Shown one piece after another: positions 41,401 through 48,600 of a stretch of DNA of 54,584 bases. Origin of the DNA: Chrysochromulina tobinii (lineage: Eukaryota > Haptophyta > Prymnesiales > Chrysochromulinaceae); contig JWZX01003288.1 in assembly GCA_001275005.1 (NCBI GenBank), forward strand, positions 1 through 54,584. Reading direction: 5' to 3'. The notes beneath the pieces were generated by a model. That model did no database searches. It had not been told where the DNA came from and saw nothing but the letters and a program-made list of their open reading frames with translations. The translations under genes were made by a program, and so were the position numbers. The stretch's first letter is position 1. Each line of letters opens with the position of its first letter.

Positions 41401-42263
41401 GAGTGCCTGAGTGGTCGCCTGAGCTCGCCGTCGAGAACGAGTGGAGCTCAGGCGAGGTCGAGTGGAGCTCAGGCGAGGTCCAGTGGAGCTCAGGCGAGCA
41501 CAAGTTGAGTCCTTTCGAGGCGAGGGCCGAGGCCGAGGGTGAGATGGAGGAGGTGGAGGCGGAGATGGAGATGGAGGAGGCGGAGGTGATCGAGGAGGTC
41601 GACACGCACGGCAAGCTCGTGCCCGCGAACGCACCTGCCTCTGCCGAGGAGGCGGAGATGGCTATGCTTGCGGACGATGCAGTTCCCGGCTTCGTTTCCG
41701 CGACTGAGTACGAATTCAATTGGGCAGCGCCGCGCGAGCGCGACGAGATCGAGTTCGAGTTCGATTGGCGCCAGCACACAGGGCAGCCCCAGCCACAGGC
41801 GCGAACACTCGAGTTCGAATGGACACGTGGCCATCTGCCGCCCATGGAGCTAGGGTGGCTGGGCGAGGAGGAGGAGGACGCCCACGAGGACGCCCACGAG
41901 GACGCCCACGAGGACGCCATCGGCAACGGCGACCCCATCGAGACTTCGCGCGGCGCGGCCGCGGATCTGCTACAGCGGCGAGCAGAGGAGCTCACCGCGA
42001 GGATGCGGGCGGCCAGCCAGCGGGAGGACTACGCTTCCGCGCTCCAACTGCAGACGCAGCGCGATAGGCTCCTAAGCAGGCTTTCGCTCCTCGAGCGCCT
42101 CGAGGCCAAGGGGGGTCGCACCGCCGCAGCCTCCTCTGCCGCTGAGGAGGCTGCGGACGCGGATGAGGTTCTGCACATGTGCTCCGACCTGCTCAACGTG
42201 CTCGTTACGACGGCAGGTGAGATCGCGGCCTCGCAGCACCAGCCCCACGATTGGAGCGCGTGA
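38484..42263 (+). CDS. UvrD/Rep-type superfamily 1 DNA helicase with acidic repeat tail and UVR-like motif
   Basis: The 1,259-residue protein has all SF1A motifs: Q-like LNRVVPNLLQAEAI, Walker A ASPGTGKT (about 72-79), VVTFTQHAAEMLKTR, LGTFHSVCAKMLR, Walker B LLVDELQDTS (about 286), AADDDQSIYGWRGA (about 335), SYRCSPHVL, LLTIHKAKGLEWDTVFLPG (about 668) and LAYVALTRAK (about 713). It should be a 3'-5' translocase in repair or recombination. The 40-residue Ser/Pro leader before LNR may be an organelle transit peptide. The last 450 residues are unusual: acidic, with repeats EIPSEIPSEIRSEIRS, a doubled unit with AVPASAIQSAAVQAVTFPT, EWSSGEV three times and EDAHEDAHEDA. Near the C-terminus (about 1162-1205) LTARMRAASQREDYASALQLQTQRD matches the helical hairpin of UVR domains in UvrB/UvrC (quoted here only as LTARMRAASQRE and YASALQLQ). 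Confidence 0.9.
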   Translation: MRFVQFLSQWAPHPHPLQPTASLSPLVVHPRVGSSAIRMDCEPEPPLLNRVVPNLLQAEAIRSSSNAVLMIASPGTGKTRVIRARLAYLMGKGVPASSILVVTFTQHAAEMLKTRVQVLGTSLEGVHLGTFHSVCAKMLREHAALLGLSPSFRVLMETEQLELLSALMRQVGMAPRDGGQRRGGASDASSSGSTSQVTAAAILRRIQCWKERGLRPDDVHTVAEADVAGGAPAAMVHAARNLYPLYQRGLHERGTLDYTDLTLATLRLFESHPHVLRAYRRRFRHLLVDELQDTSAVQYEWLRKLAGAAGQAPSADRESFEDDGPAVASSIFAAADDDQSIYGWRGASRDNVLRFPHDWPRTEVIRMAQSYRCSPHVLASALPLLQHADSLVPKSPFTRLPPANAARVLLRGFWDSTQEGAWIASQIRARVLGGQSLASIAVLVRSQEQAKSLLPHLVAAGIPVAMQPLGAVDAWWNAHEVRCAVNALRLVRSTADDAAARELLGAWAGLSRAAIDTLQELAQKQERSLLTTTARALQHERLPRPSASRLTYFFARFAHWQSLAKTGGLPQVLGAVASDHAGWCTDGGASMRKLVAFAQRCGSFGKLLEHSAFKRSQPGAGTSTLSGVPNPSGSGNGRGADGAVGGGASERRIGERRTGEPAVDEGAISLLTIHKAKGLEWDTVFLPGWEQGTFPLAPSTRLGSQGHDEEWRLAYVALTRAKHFAGITHVSRRNWQGRWQHLEPSTFLQVLPSSSVASFAPNTARPYYQGAAGFRATNSALFNQRRSRLQPRPLDRAAATRVSASARIGAAVGADVTSRDGQPEWRAYHGVEVFAAPPSLASAAVERAAVEVEAVEIPSEIPSEIRSEIRSVLKGPREAEAEMGLFLEDLTTEVEEAPGITPVALAAAFPTATSEPAVPASAIQSAAVQAVTFPTATSEPAVPASAIQSAAVQAVTFPTAVTFPSLSGVAWDGVPEWSPELAVENEWSSGEVEWSSGEVQWSSGEHKLSPFEARAEAEGEMEEVEAEMEMEEAEVIEEVDTHGKLVPANAPASAEEAEMAMLADDAVPGFVSATEYEFNWAAPRERDEIEFEFDWRQHTGQPQPQARTLEFEWTRGHLPPMELGWLGEEEEDAHEDAHEDAHEDAIGNGDPIETSRGAAADLLQRRAEELTARMRAASQREDYASALQLQTQRDRLLSRLSLLERLEAKGGRTAAASSAAEEAADADEVLHMCSDLLNVLVTTAGEIAASQHQPHDWSA
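41210..41362 (+). repeat. 72-base coding duplication in the helicase tail
   Basis: Two nearly perfect copies of a unit beginning TTCCCCACAGCGACGTCGG and ending GTCCAGGCAGTCACC. The unit is a multiple of three and keeps the frame. Confidence 0.75.
41876..41920 (+). repeat. 12-base repeat GAGGACGCCCAC
   Basis: Nearly four copies encoding Glu-Asp-Ala-His in the acidic tail of the helicase. Confidence 0.8.
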
Positions 42264-42798
42264 GCCACGTCAAAGCCACGCCAAAGATCAAATGTACACT
42301 TGATTTCATTATATCGTCCCTTCGAATGCCAGCCCCGTCCTGCTGCGCGGCCCCGCGGAGGGGGAGGGGCCCGTGGGCCTGGACGCTCGGCGCGCCACGC
42401 GCTCTCCTTCTTCGACAGGACCGGGCTCTGCGGTCGGGGCGTCGGGCGCGGACAGCCCCCGATCGCGTCGAGAGGTTAAGAGAGAACCTTGTAACTTACC
42501 AAGTTAAGTGTCGCGCACCGGTATGTATGTGTCGAGTATTTTCGGGGAATGGATTCTCTCTGAGGCGCGGCTGCGACCACGGTCCACGCTCAACTGGGGC
42601 TATACGTGACGCGACGCCCCACCGCCTGAGCGCTGAGGTCGTCAGAGCTGTGCCTACTCGGCGGGAGTCGTGACCACACAGCCACCGACCGCGTTGGGTC
42701 CATTCCCGTGCGGATGCATGTCTCGTCTCCACACCGCGAGAGCGCCACATGCGTAGCGGTGTCATGCCCTGCCTGTAGCACGCCCTCTTGGCCAGGGC
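42264..42798. other. Convergent intergenic region
   Basis: Between the stops of the helicase and COMM-domain genes. AT-rich bases near 42290-42310 fit a 3' UTR. No gene or stable RNA recognised. Confidence 0.4.
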
Positions 42799-43359
42799 TC
42801 AGCTGACCTCTCTCTCGACCTGGCGCACTGCGCTCTTGATGGAGGACACTAAGTCATGCAACTCCTCCACATTGGCGGCGAACTGCAATGGGCGCACGGC
42901 GCCATTCGCAGACCTCAGGCTGAGGGTGATGGTGTAAATGGGCGTGCCTCCCGAGCGCGGTTGCTCACGGCTTGCTGCGGCGACGCTAGCTCGGGACCAT
43001 CTGACATCCACGAGCTCCTCTGGCCGAAGACTGAGCGACTCAAGCGCGCTGCGAAGGGTGGCCTGGCCATCGTGAGCGATGGCAGCAACGGCACTTGCGC
43101 GGTCGGCGGGCATAACACTCGCAAGCGAAGCGGCCAGCTCTTCCTGTGCGACGCCTGTGCGAGCTGCTTCCAGAAAAAGGGCGACGAGCGCACTCTGCGT
43201 CTCTGCTGTAAGCCCTGCTGCGATCGCCGCCCGCTGCGCCTCAATGTGAGGCTTGCGGCCGATGGCAACTCCGGCGCAAAGGGCGATGTGGTCCTCGAAG
43301 CCGGGCATGCCGGAGAGCGGACGCAGCATGGGGAGCAGCGTGGCGATTTCAGAAGACAT
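42799..43359 (-). CDS. COMM-domain protein, COMMD3-like
   Basis: From ATG 43359 (MSSEIATLLPMLRPLSGMPG) the product is 186 residues, near the usual 195 of COMMD3. The N-terminal helical half is Ala/Leu-rich. The C-terminal COMM domain starts LVDVRWSRASVAA, continues PIYTITLSL and LQFAANVEELHDLVSSIKSA, and ends in a VEREVS helix, the pattern DVxW...YxVTLS...F..EELQDLV..LK. COMMD proteins form the Commander complex that recycles endosomal cargo with the retriever and CCC subunits. The paralogue assignment rests on the C-terminal resemblance and is tentative. Upstream in-frame sequence is Pro/Ser-rich and probably 5' UTR. The PPT pseudogene starts only 61 bases away on the other strand. Confidence 0.75.
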   Translation of the reverse strand: MSSEIATLLPMLRPLSGMPGFEDHIALCAGVAIGRKPHIEAQRAAIAAGLTAETQSALVALFLEAARTGVAQEELAASLASVMPADRASAVAAIAHDGQATLRSALESLSLRPEELVDVRWSRASVAAASREQPRSGGTPIYTITLSLRSANGAVRPLQFAANVEELHDLVSSIKSAVRQVEREVS

Positions 43360-43554
43360 CGCTCCGGTGTCTCCGGTGTGCGAAGAAGGGGGGAGTGGGT
43401 TTCGTGGGGAACTGGGGAAAATGCTCAAGGGTAAGAGCACAGTAGTACTAGTATGGCATGGGCGACAGCGGCTCCAATCCGGGGATGGCGACGGGCGTCG
43501 TCCTGCCGCACGCTGAGCGATGCCTACCCCGCGGGCCTGTACAATAGTAGCTGA

Positions 43555-43590
43555 AGTGCTGAACGTTGGCGTGTGCCAACGTGGCTGATT
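43555..43590. repeat. Perfect 8-base hairpin ACGTTGGC/GCCAACGT
   Basis: Arms separated by the loop GTGT inside the PPT pseudogene. Probably incidental to its decay. Confidence 0.5.
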
Positions 43591-43919
43591 GTCAATCACG
43601 ACGCCGCTCTCAGACCACGTAGATTAGCTAGCCCGGCTGGTCCGCGCAGATCCTAAGCTCGCCAACGGCTTCCACGCCGTTGGCCTCTTGCAGGGCAGGC
43701 TCGTCCTGCGCGACTTCGTGGAGGTGTACAACCTGCCGCCCGAGCGCCGCTTTGTAAGCGTATGCACTCCTCACGAAGGCATCGGAATCTGCCCGGAGGC
43801 GTACCAGATGGTGTGCCCGCTGTGGAATCTCGCGCCGTACACGGCGTGGCTCGCCTTCGCCGACTTGCGACTACGGGAAAGGATGCCACCGACACCTCGA
43901 CCGCTCACACTAGCTTGCC

Positions 43920-44010
43920 GAATTCAATAATGAGCAGTACTCATTGCCATAATGAATGACGAATTCAATAATGAGCAGTACTCATTGTCATAATGAATGA
44001 CGAATTCAAT
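43920..44010 (+). repeat. 41-base tandem duplication with internal dyad
   Basis: Two copies of a 41-base unit starting GAATTCAATAATGAGCAGTA (one difference, GCC/GTC), plus the first nine bases of a third. Each unit contains AATGAG-CAGTA-CTCATT, a six-base stem with five-base loop. The duplication interrupts the PPT pseudogene and is strikingly AT-rich for this region. Confidence 0.85.
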
Positions 44011-44337
44011 CATCTTCGAGCATAGCTTCGAGGGAGAGCGCCTGCGCTTCTCGAACGAGTTCTGGGCGCGCAACGTGTTGCCGCACCTCAGCCCATGAGA
44101 GCGGCGAGCGATAGTTGCAGCTGAGACCCTCCATCGTCCATCCCCAGAGCGCAGAGGACGCATGTCGACCATCGCACATACCATAGGAACCTTTGGTGAT
44201 GCCACCGCCCTGGCGACACCATTCATGCCGCCGCCCTTACCGCCAAGGAAAGGCCAGGCTCGCCAGGCTCGCCGGGTTCGCCGGGTCCTATGTAAAAGCT
44301 CGCCGCGCGACACACAGGTGAGCGGGCACCGTCGTAG

Positions 44338-44982
44338 TTATCGACCTGACATTCCTCGCGACGGCATGCTCTTCACGAGCCGAGTGAGGCGTACTAAGAA
44401 GTTTGGCACCAGCGGCAAAAAGTGCCGGCCGTCTTTCAGCCCCGAGCAGCTGCAGTGATGTGCCGTCTGGCCATCGAGAAGGACCCAACCTTGCTCCCGT
44501 GCGACTTCGCGCTCGGCGACACGTACCGACTGCACACCTATGTCGGACCACTGCATGTTGAAATTCAAGTCCTCTGTTCGGTTCTCCATCAGCTGCGCCT
44601 GTTCGAAGAAGCCGCCGCGCCAGCTGCTGATGCATATGCGATTCGTGAGCATGTACACCAGCCTCGCCTGAGGGTACTGCGACGTGAGCATGCCCGCACA
44701 ATCTCGCAGCTGGCTCAAGTACCCACTAAAGCTAGTTCGGTTCGGGTAGTGCGGACTCAGATAGTGCATACCAGCATTGAAAACCACGACATCGAAATCT
44801 CTTCGCATGGGCTCAAAGTCCCGGACTGAGGGGCACGCTTTCGGGCTCCTTGTCAGATGCCTGCCCACGGACACGAAGCACGAGCCCGGGCCACGTTTGC
44901 ACGAGCTGTTGACATGTAGCACGAGATCCAGGACGCGCTGCTTATTCTCAAGCGTGCTATCGCCGACGAGGAGCACTGACAT
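44338..44982 (-). CDS. SGNH/GDSL-type hydrolase-like protein, N-terminus incomplete
   Basis: The clear part starts MSVLLVGDSTLENKQRVLDL, whose GDS is the nucleophile block of SGNH hydrolases. It then has FDVVVFNAGMHYLSP (the Gly/Asn-type oxyanion block), RLVYMLTNRI, and a late DGRHFLPLVPNFLVRL where Asp-x-x-His would be expected, giving GDS...N...D-x-x-H-like spacing. The family includes esterases and the PC-esterase/trichome-birefringence acyltransferases of sugars. The frame remains open upstream of 44982 with a Cys-containing sequence (CLFRPVGQAALCAEQ) and no ATG, so an upstream exon, probably carrying a signal peptide or membrane anchor, is likely between about 45080 and 45360. Catalytic assignment is by pattern only. 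Confidence 0.65.
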   Translation of the reverse strand: MSVLLVGDSTLENKQRVLDLVLHVNSSCKRGPGSCFVSVGRHLTRSPKACPSVRDFEPMRRDFDVVVFNAGMHYLSPHYPNRTSFSGYLSQLRDCAGMLTSQYPQARLVYMLTNRICISSWRGGFFEQAQLMENRTEDLNFNMQWSDIGVQSVRVAEREVAREQGWVLLDGQTAHHCSCSGLKDGRHFLPLVPNFLVRLTRLVKSMPSRGMSGR

Positions 44983-45657
44983 GTTGAAGAATGTGCTCCG
45001 TGCTGATGCCAAGGCACTTGCGTTTGGCCAGCTGTCAGTTGCCTTCAGCTGCTCGGCACAAAGTGCGGCTTGGCCCACTGGGCGGAATAGGCACGCGTGC
45101 GCAGCATCGGTGCCTGGCGGCCTGATCTGCTGGGTGCAGCGGCTTTCGCTAGCTAATTTGAGATGGAGGCGGCCGAAGGTCCTTCCATGGCGAACTGCAA
45201 CTTCGCGCCCTCTTCTTCACTCATTGTGCGCCTCTTGTGCACCAGAGCGCCCCGCGCGTAGCGTTGCAGGGAGGTTCAACACAAGTACCTTGGAACCCAC
45301 GGATAAACACGAAAGCGGAGCGCGTGAGCCGGTGCGCCGTGATGTGTGAACCATTGGAACGTTAACAGCTTAACACGACAAACGCGACAACCGGTGCTAC
45401 GTTGTGTGTATAAACGCTCATGCGCATACACGTGGGCGTTCACTCATCTGTGATCTGAAGTCAAGGTGTTACGGTAAGGGGCCTTCAGCTAGGTCCTACC
45501 GCTTGCCTCTTGCCCGCAGGAACCCCCGCAGGCGGGGCACGACGGCACGTGTGTAATAAACGATATATCGACATTCGCCAGATGTTCCGTTCGTGCACGA
45601 TATGCAGTTATCTGGAGTGCGCACTGCGCACTCCAGATCGTGTATCGTGGGACATTT
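44983..45657. other. Region upstream of the SGNH gene and downstream of the DDT gene
   Basis: It probably contains the missing first exon(s) of the SGNH gene: the SGNH frame is open on the minus strand to about 45220, and an ATG at about 45355 leads to an in-frame GT donor (GGTTCCAAG/GTACTT). This is tentative. The DDT gene 3' side holds the palindrome listed separately. Confidence 0.35.
45610..45638. terminator. 14-base inverted repeat just 3' of the chromatin-factor gene
   Basis: ATCTGGAGTGCGCA, one base (C), then its exact reverse complement TGCGCACTCCAGAT. It lies 20 bases beyond the stop at 45658. As RNA the arms would form a strong stem with only a tiny loop. A role in 3'-end formation is inference; it could also be a cruciform-prone DNA element or a miniature repeat footprint. 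Confidence 0.6.
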
Positions 45658-48600
45658 TCAAGGCGGAAGGACGTCCCACACGTGCTCGCAACGGCGCGCG
45701 GCCGCAGCGCGCGCGCTCGCGTCGACCTTTTTGCCGAGGGCTCCAAAGGCGGCGGCGTGGTCGCGCAGGTTGCTCGCGGCGAGTGCGAGCTGCGAAAAGG
45801 AGCTCGCACCTCCCACGTAGGCGCGCCACTGCTGCCGCGCCTCCAGAGACGGCCACAACCGCATCTCGTCTTGCGGCGGAGGTGGGGGTGGCGGTGGCGG
45901 TGGCGGTGGCTCGGCCTCCGCCTTGGCCTTGCCGCCCTTGCCGCCCTTGCCTTTCGCCTTGGGGGGCGGCTCCTCTGACACTGGCTCGGGCTTGCTGCTC
46001 CCATCGCCCTCGTCCTCCTGGCCAGCAGTGCACGTTTGCTCATGCGCGATCACCACCTCGTATGATGAGCTCTCGAAATCGCAACGGTCGCATTGAAAGA
46101 TCTCTTCGCCGTCGTTGCCTTCGCTCTCGTCGGCGACGCGCGACAGATCCTCCGCCGCCTGCATCTGGCGCAACCTCGCCTCGAGCTCGAGCAGCAGCGC
46201 GCCGCAGCTAACAACCGCGCCCTTCCCCCTCCGAGGTCGCCTGAACGCTCAACAGCCGCCCGCCAGCTCGCAGCGCTTGCTGTCTTTTCGGCGCTGCCGC
46301 CCTCCCCGCCCTCGCTCTTGACCTCGCCCTTGGCGCTCGCCCACGCCACCTGTGCCGCCTCCATGGCCTTGGCCGCCTCCTCCTGGAGCGTGAGCAGCTC
46401 GGTGCGCACGGCAGCGGGTCCGAGCAGGTTGCGCTGCACGCGCTGCTTGGGTTTCAGGGCTTCGTTGACGTACGCGTCACAGAGCAGGCCGCTCAGCTGC
46501 ATGAGCCCGTCAGCGGGGCGCTCGCGCCACCGTTCCAGCGCAGGCTGCAATTCATGCTCCTCTAAGTCCTCCTCGTCACCGTCGTCGTGCTCAATGTGCC
46601 AGAGCGCCTGGTCCGCCCCGTCGGGAGGCAGGTAGGCAGTGACGCTCCCTTCGCTCTCGCCATTGTTTGGGAAGACGAGGCGCACGCGCTGGCCAACGTG
46701 GGGGCCGTGGCGCACCCAGCCGTCGGCCTCGCGCACTCGCGGCGGCGGCGGCTCGGCCGCCAGCTCGAGCTGGAGCACCGCCATCTCCGCCTCGAGATTG
46801 CGCTTGAGAGCGAGCTCTCTCACCCCGCGCTCGTCCAGCGACGCCGCGAGCTGAAGGACCTCGGCGCGCGACCGGTAGCACCTCCAGCGCGAGGGCGTAG
46901 TTGAAGGCGCGGCGCGCCGCCTTAAGGCCTCGGCCGCTGCCTCGGCCGCCTCGGCCTCGGCCGCCTCGGCCGCCGCCTTGGCCGCCGCATCCTTCTTCGA
47001 CAGCTTGCGCGGCTTGGCGAGCGCCGCCGTCACCGCCGCAGTCCGCGCGCGGCCGCGCTTGCCGCCAGAGGCGCCGCCGGACGCCTCCTCAATGGCTGAC
47101 ACTCCGGTGCAGCCATTGGCCATGGGCGGCGCATATGGCGGCATGGCTACTTGGAGCTGCATGCCAGGGCGCATGCCCGGGGGGACGATGACGCGTACGC
47201 GACGACCGTCGTGGGCGAGGACCTCGAGAGGCATGCCCGGGGTGAAGCTCTCCGGGATTGTGATCCCGAAGTGAAGGGGCGGCGCCTCTGCCAGCACGGG
47301 CAGTACGGGCGGCACGGGCGGACGCGCGGGCATCGGGACCTGCATTTGGAACGTCTGGCCCGGGTAGAGGCCCTGAGGGATCTGCACTTGCATGAGCCCC
47401 GCCGGTGTCTGCACTTCAAGCACCATGCCGCCCATCATGCCCTGCGGTACCTGCACTGATATCAGCATCGGCTGCGACTGCGCCATCACTGGCTGCGCCA
47501 TCTGCATATTAGGGTCGTGCATCATGCCTCCGCGTTGTTGACGATGCTTGCCGCCAGAGGCGCCGCCGGACGCCTTCTCAACCCCCTTGCCGGCAGCTGC
47601 CGCCTCGTCGTCAGCTGTGGCCTCGGCCTCCGCGGCCTCGGCCACCTTCCGTTGCGCGCCGGGCGGAGGCGGCGCAGCGGGGGGTGCGCGCCACTCGACA
47701 AAGATTTCCGACTGGCCCACTGAGCCACTCGGAAAGCGCCAGTAGCGTCGGCCATGCCGGTCAGTTCCGAGCGGCTCACGGCGCACCGCATAGGCCTGGG
47801 CCTGCGCACGGCGCGCTCGCTGCACCTCCACCTGCTGCTCACGCGACTCGAGAAGCGTCACGAGCTTGAGCGCCTCGCTGAGCACCTCGAAGCGCCAGGG
47901 CCGGCCGTCCTTGTGAATGCCCTCCATCCGAGCTTGCGACGCCAGCTTGAGCGCCTCCTGCAGCTGAGGCAGCTCCTCAGCGGCGATCGCCTCGCGGAGC
48001 TTGGCGCTCGCTCTCTCGCGCTTATTGTGAAGCGCCACCGCCTTCGCGTAATTGTCGGCAAGCTCCTTGGCTTTGACGCGATCGGACGCGTGTCCCTTGA
48101 CGCCGCCGCCCCCACCGCCGCCGCCGTCGCCGCCGCTTGCGCTCGCCGCGGCCGCAACGGCCGCGCTATCGTCCGGTGGTTCGAGCTCCTCATGCGGAGG
48201 CGGGAGCATAACGTCGTCGGAGCCAGCACAGCCGCTGCCCTCGTCAGCTTTGGCCCCCTCCGCACTGCCGTCGGCAGCCTCCGCGCTGGCGCCGCCCTTC
48301 TCCCCTCCCTTCGAGGGCCGCTTGCGCTTCTTGCCCGCCTTGGCACCGGCCCCCGCCTCCTCGGCGCCGCCCTCGCCCTCGCCGCCCTCGGCCGCGGCCG
48401 CGGCCGCGGCCCTGGCCCTTCTCCTCCTCCTTCTGGGCACGAGCCGCCGCGCGGCGCTCATTCTCCTTCTCACGCTCCTCCTTCTCCTTCTCACGCTGGG
48501 CGCCGAGGGCCTCCGAGTGGCGCTCCAGATGCTCGCTCAGCACGGCGCGCATCGCGTCCGAGGCCGAGGCCGCCTCGATGAGCGCAAGGAGCACCACGAG

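Larger units (their letters stand above)
43421..44098 (+). pseudogene. Decayed palmitoyl-protein thioesterase 1 (PPT1-like) gene
   Basis: Pieces of a PPT1-type alpha/beta hydrolase occur in order but in different frames: STVVLVWHG at 43436, MGDSGSNPGM at 43457, CRTLSDAYPAGLY at 43502, SDHVD then a stop (TAG 43645-43647) then LARLVRADPKLANGFHAVGL, CTPHEGIGICPEAY, CPLWNLAPYTAWLAFAD, KDATDTS, LAEFNNEQ at 43915, and a C-terminal LRFSNEFWARNVLPHL ending at TGA 44098. Damage: about five bases missing at WHG/MGDS, a TGA after LYNSS, the TAG, a frameshift after AFAD, a 41-base tandem duplication, and loss of sequence before the C-terminal piece. The nucleophile Ser of GxSxG is Leu (GLLQG). Functional PPT1 removes palmitate from proteins in the lysosome; this copy cannot. 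No signal peptide remains. A functional paralogue elsewhere is likely. Confidence 0.8.

Noticed and set aside
38484..42263. Bacterial contamination, suggested by the UvrD-type helicase
   Set aside because: The flanking genes on both sides are eukaryotic with introns, base composition is uniform, and the long repeat tail is typical of the other genes in this window.
46210..46360. A defined intron at the second frame change of the chromatin-factor gene
   Set aside because: The only phase-compatible GT donor with nearby AG acceptors gave unconvincing joins, so the site is left open as intron or missing base.
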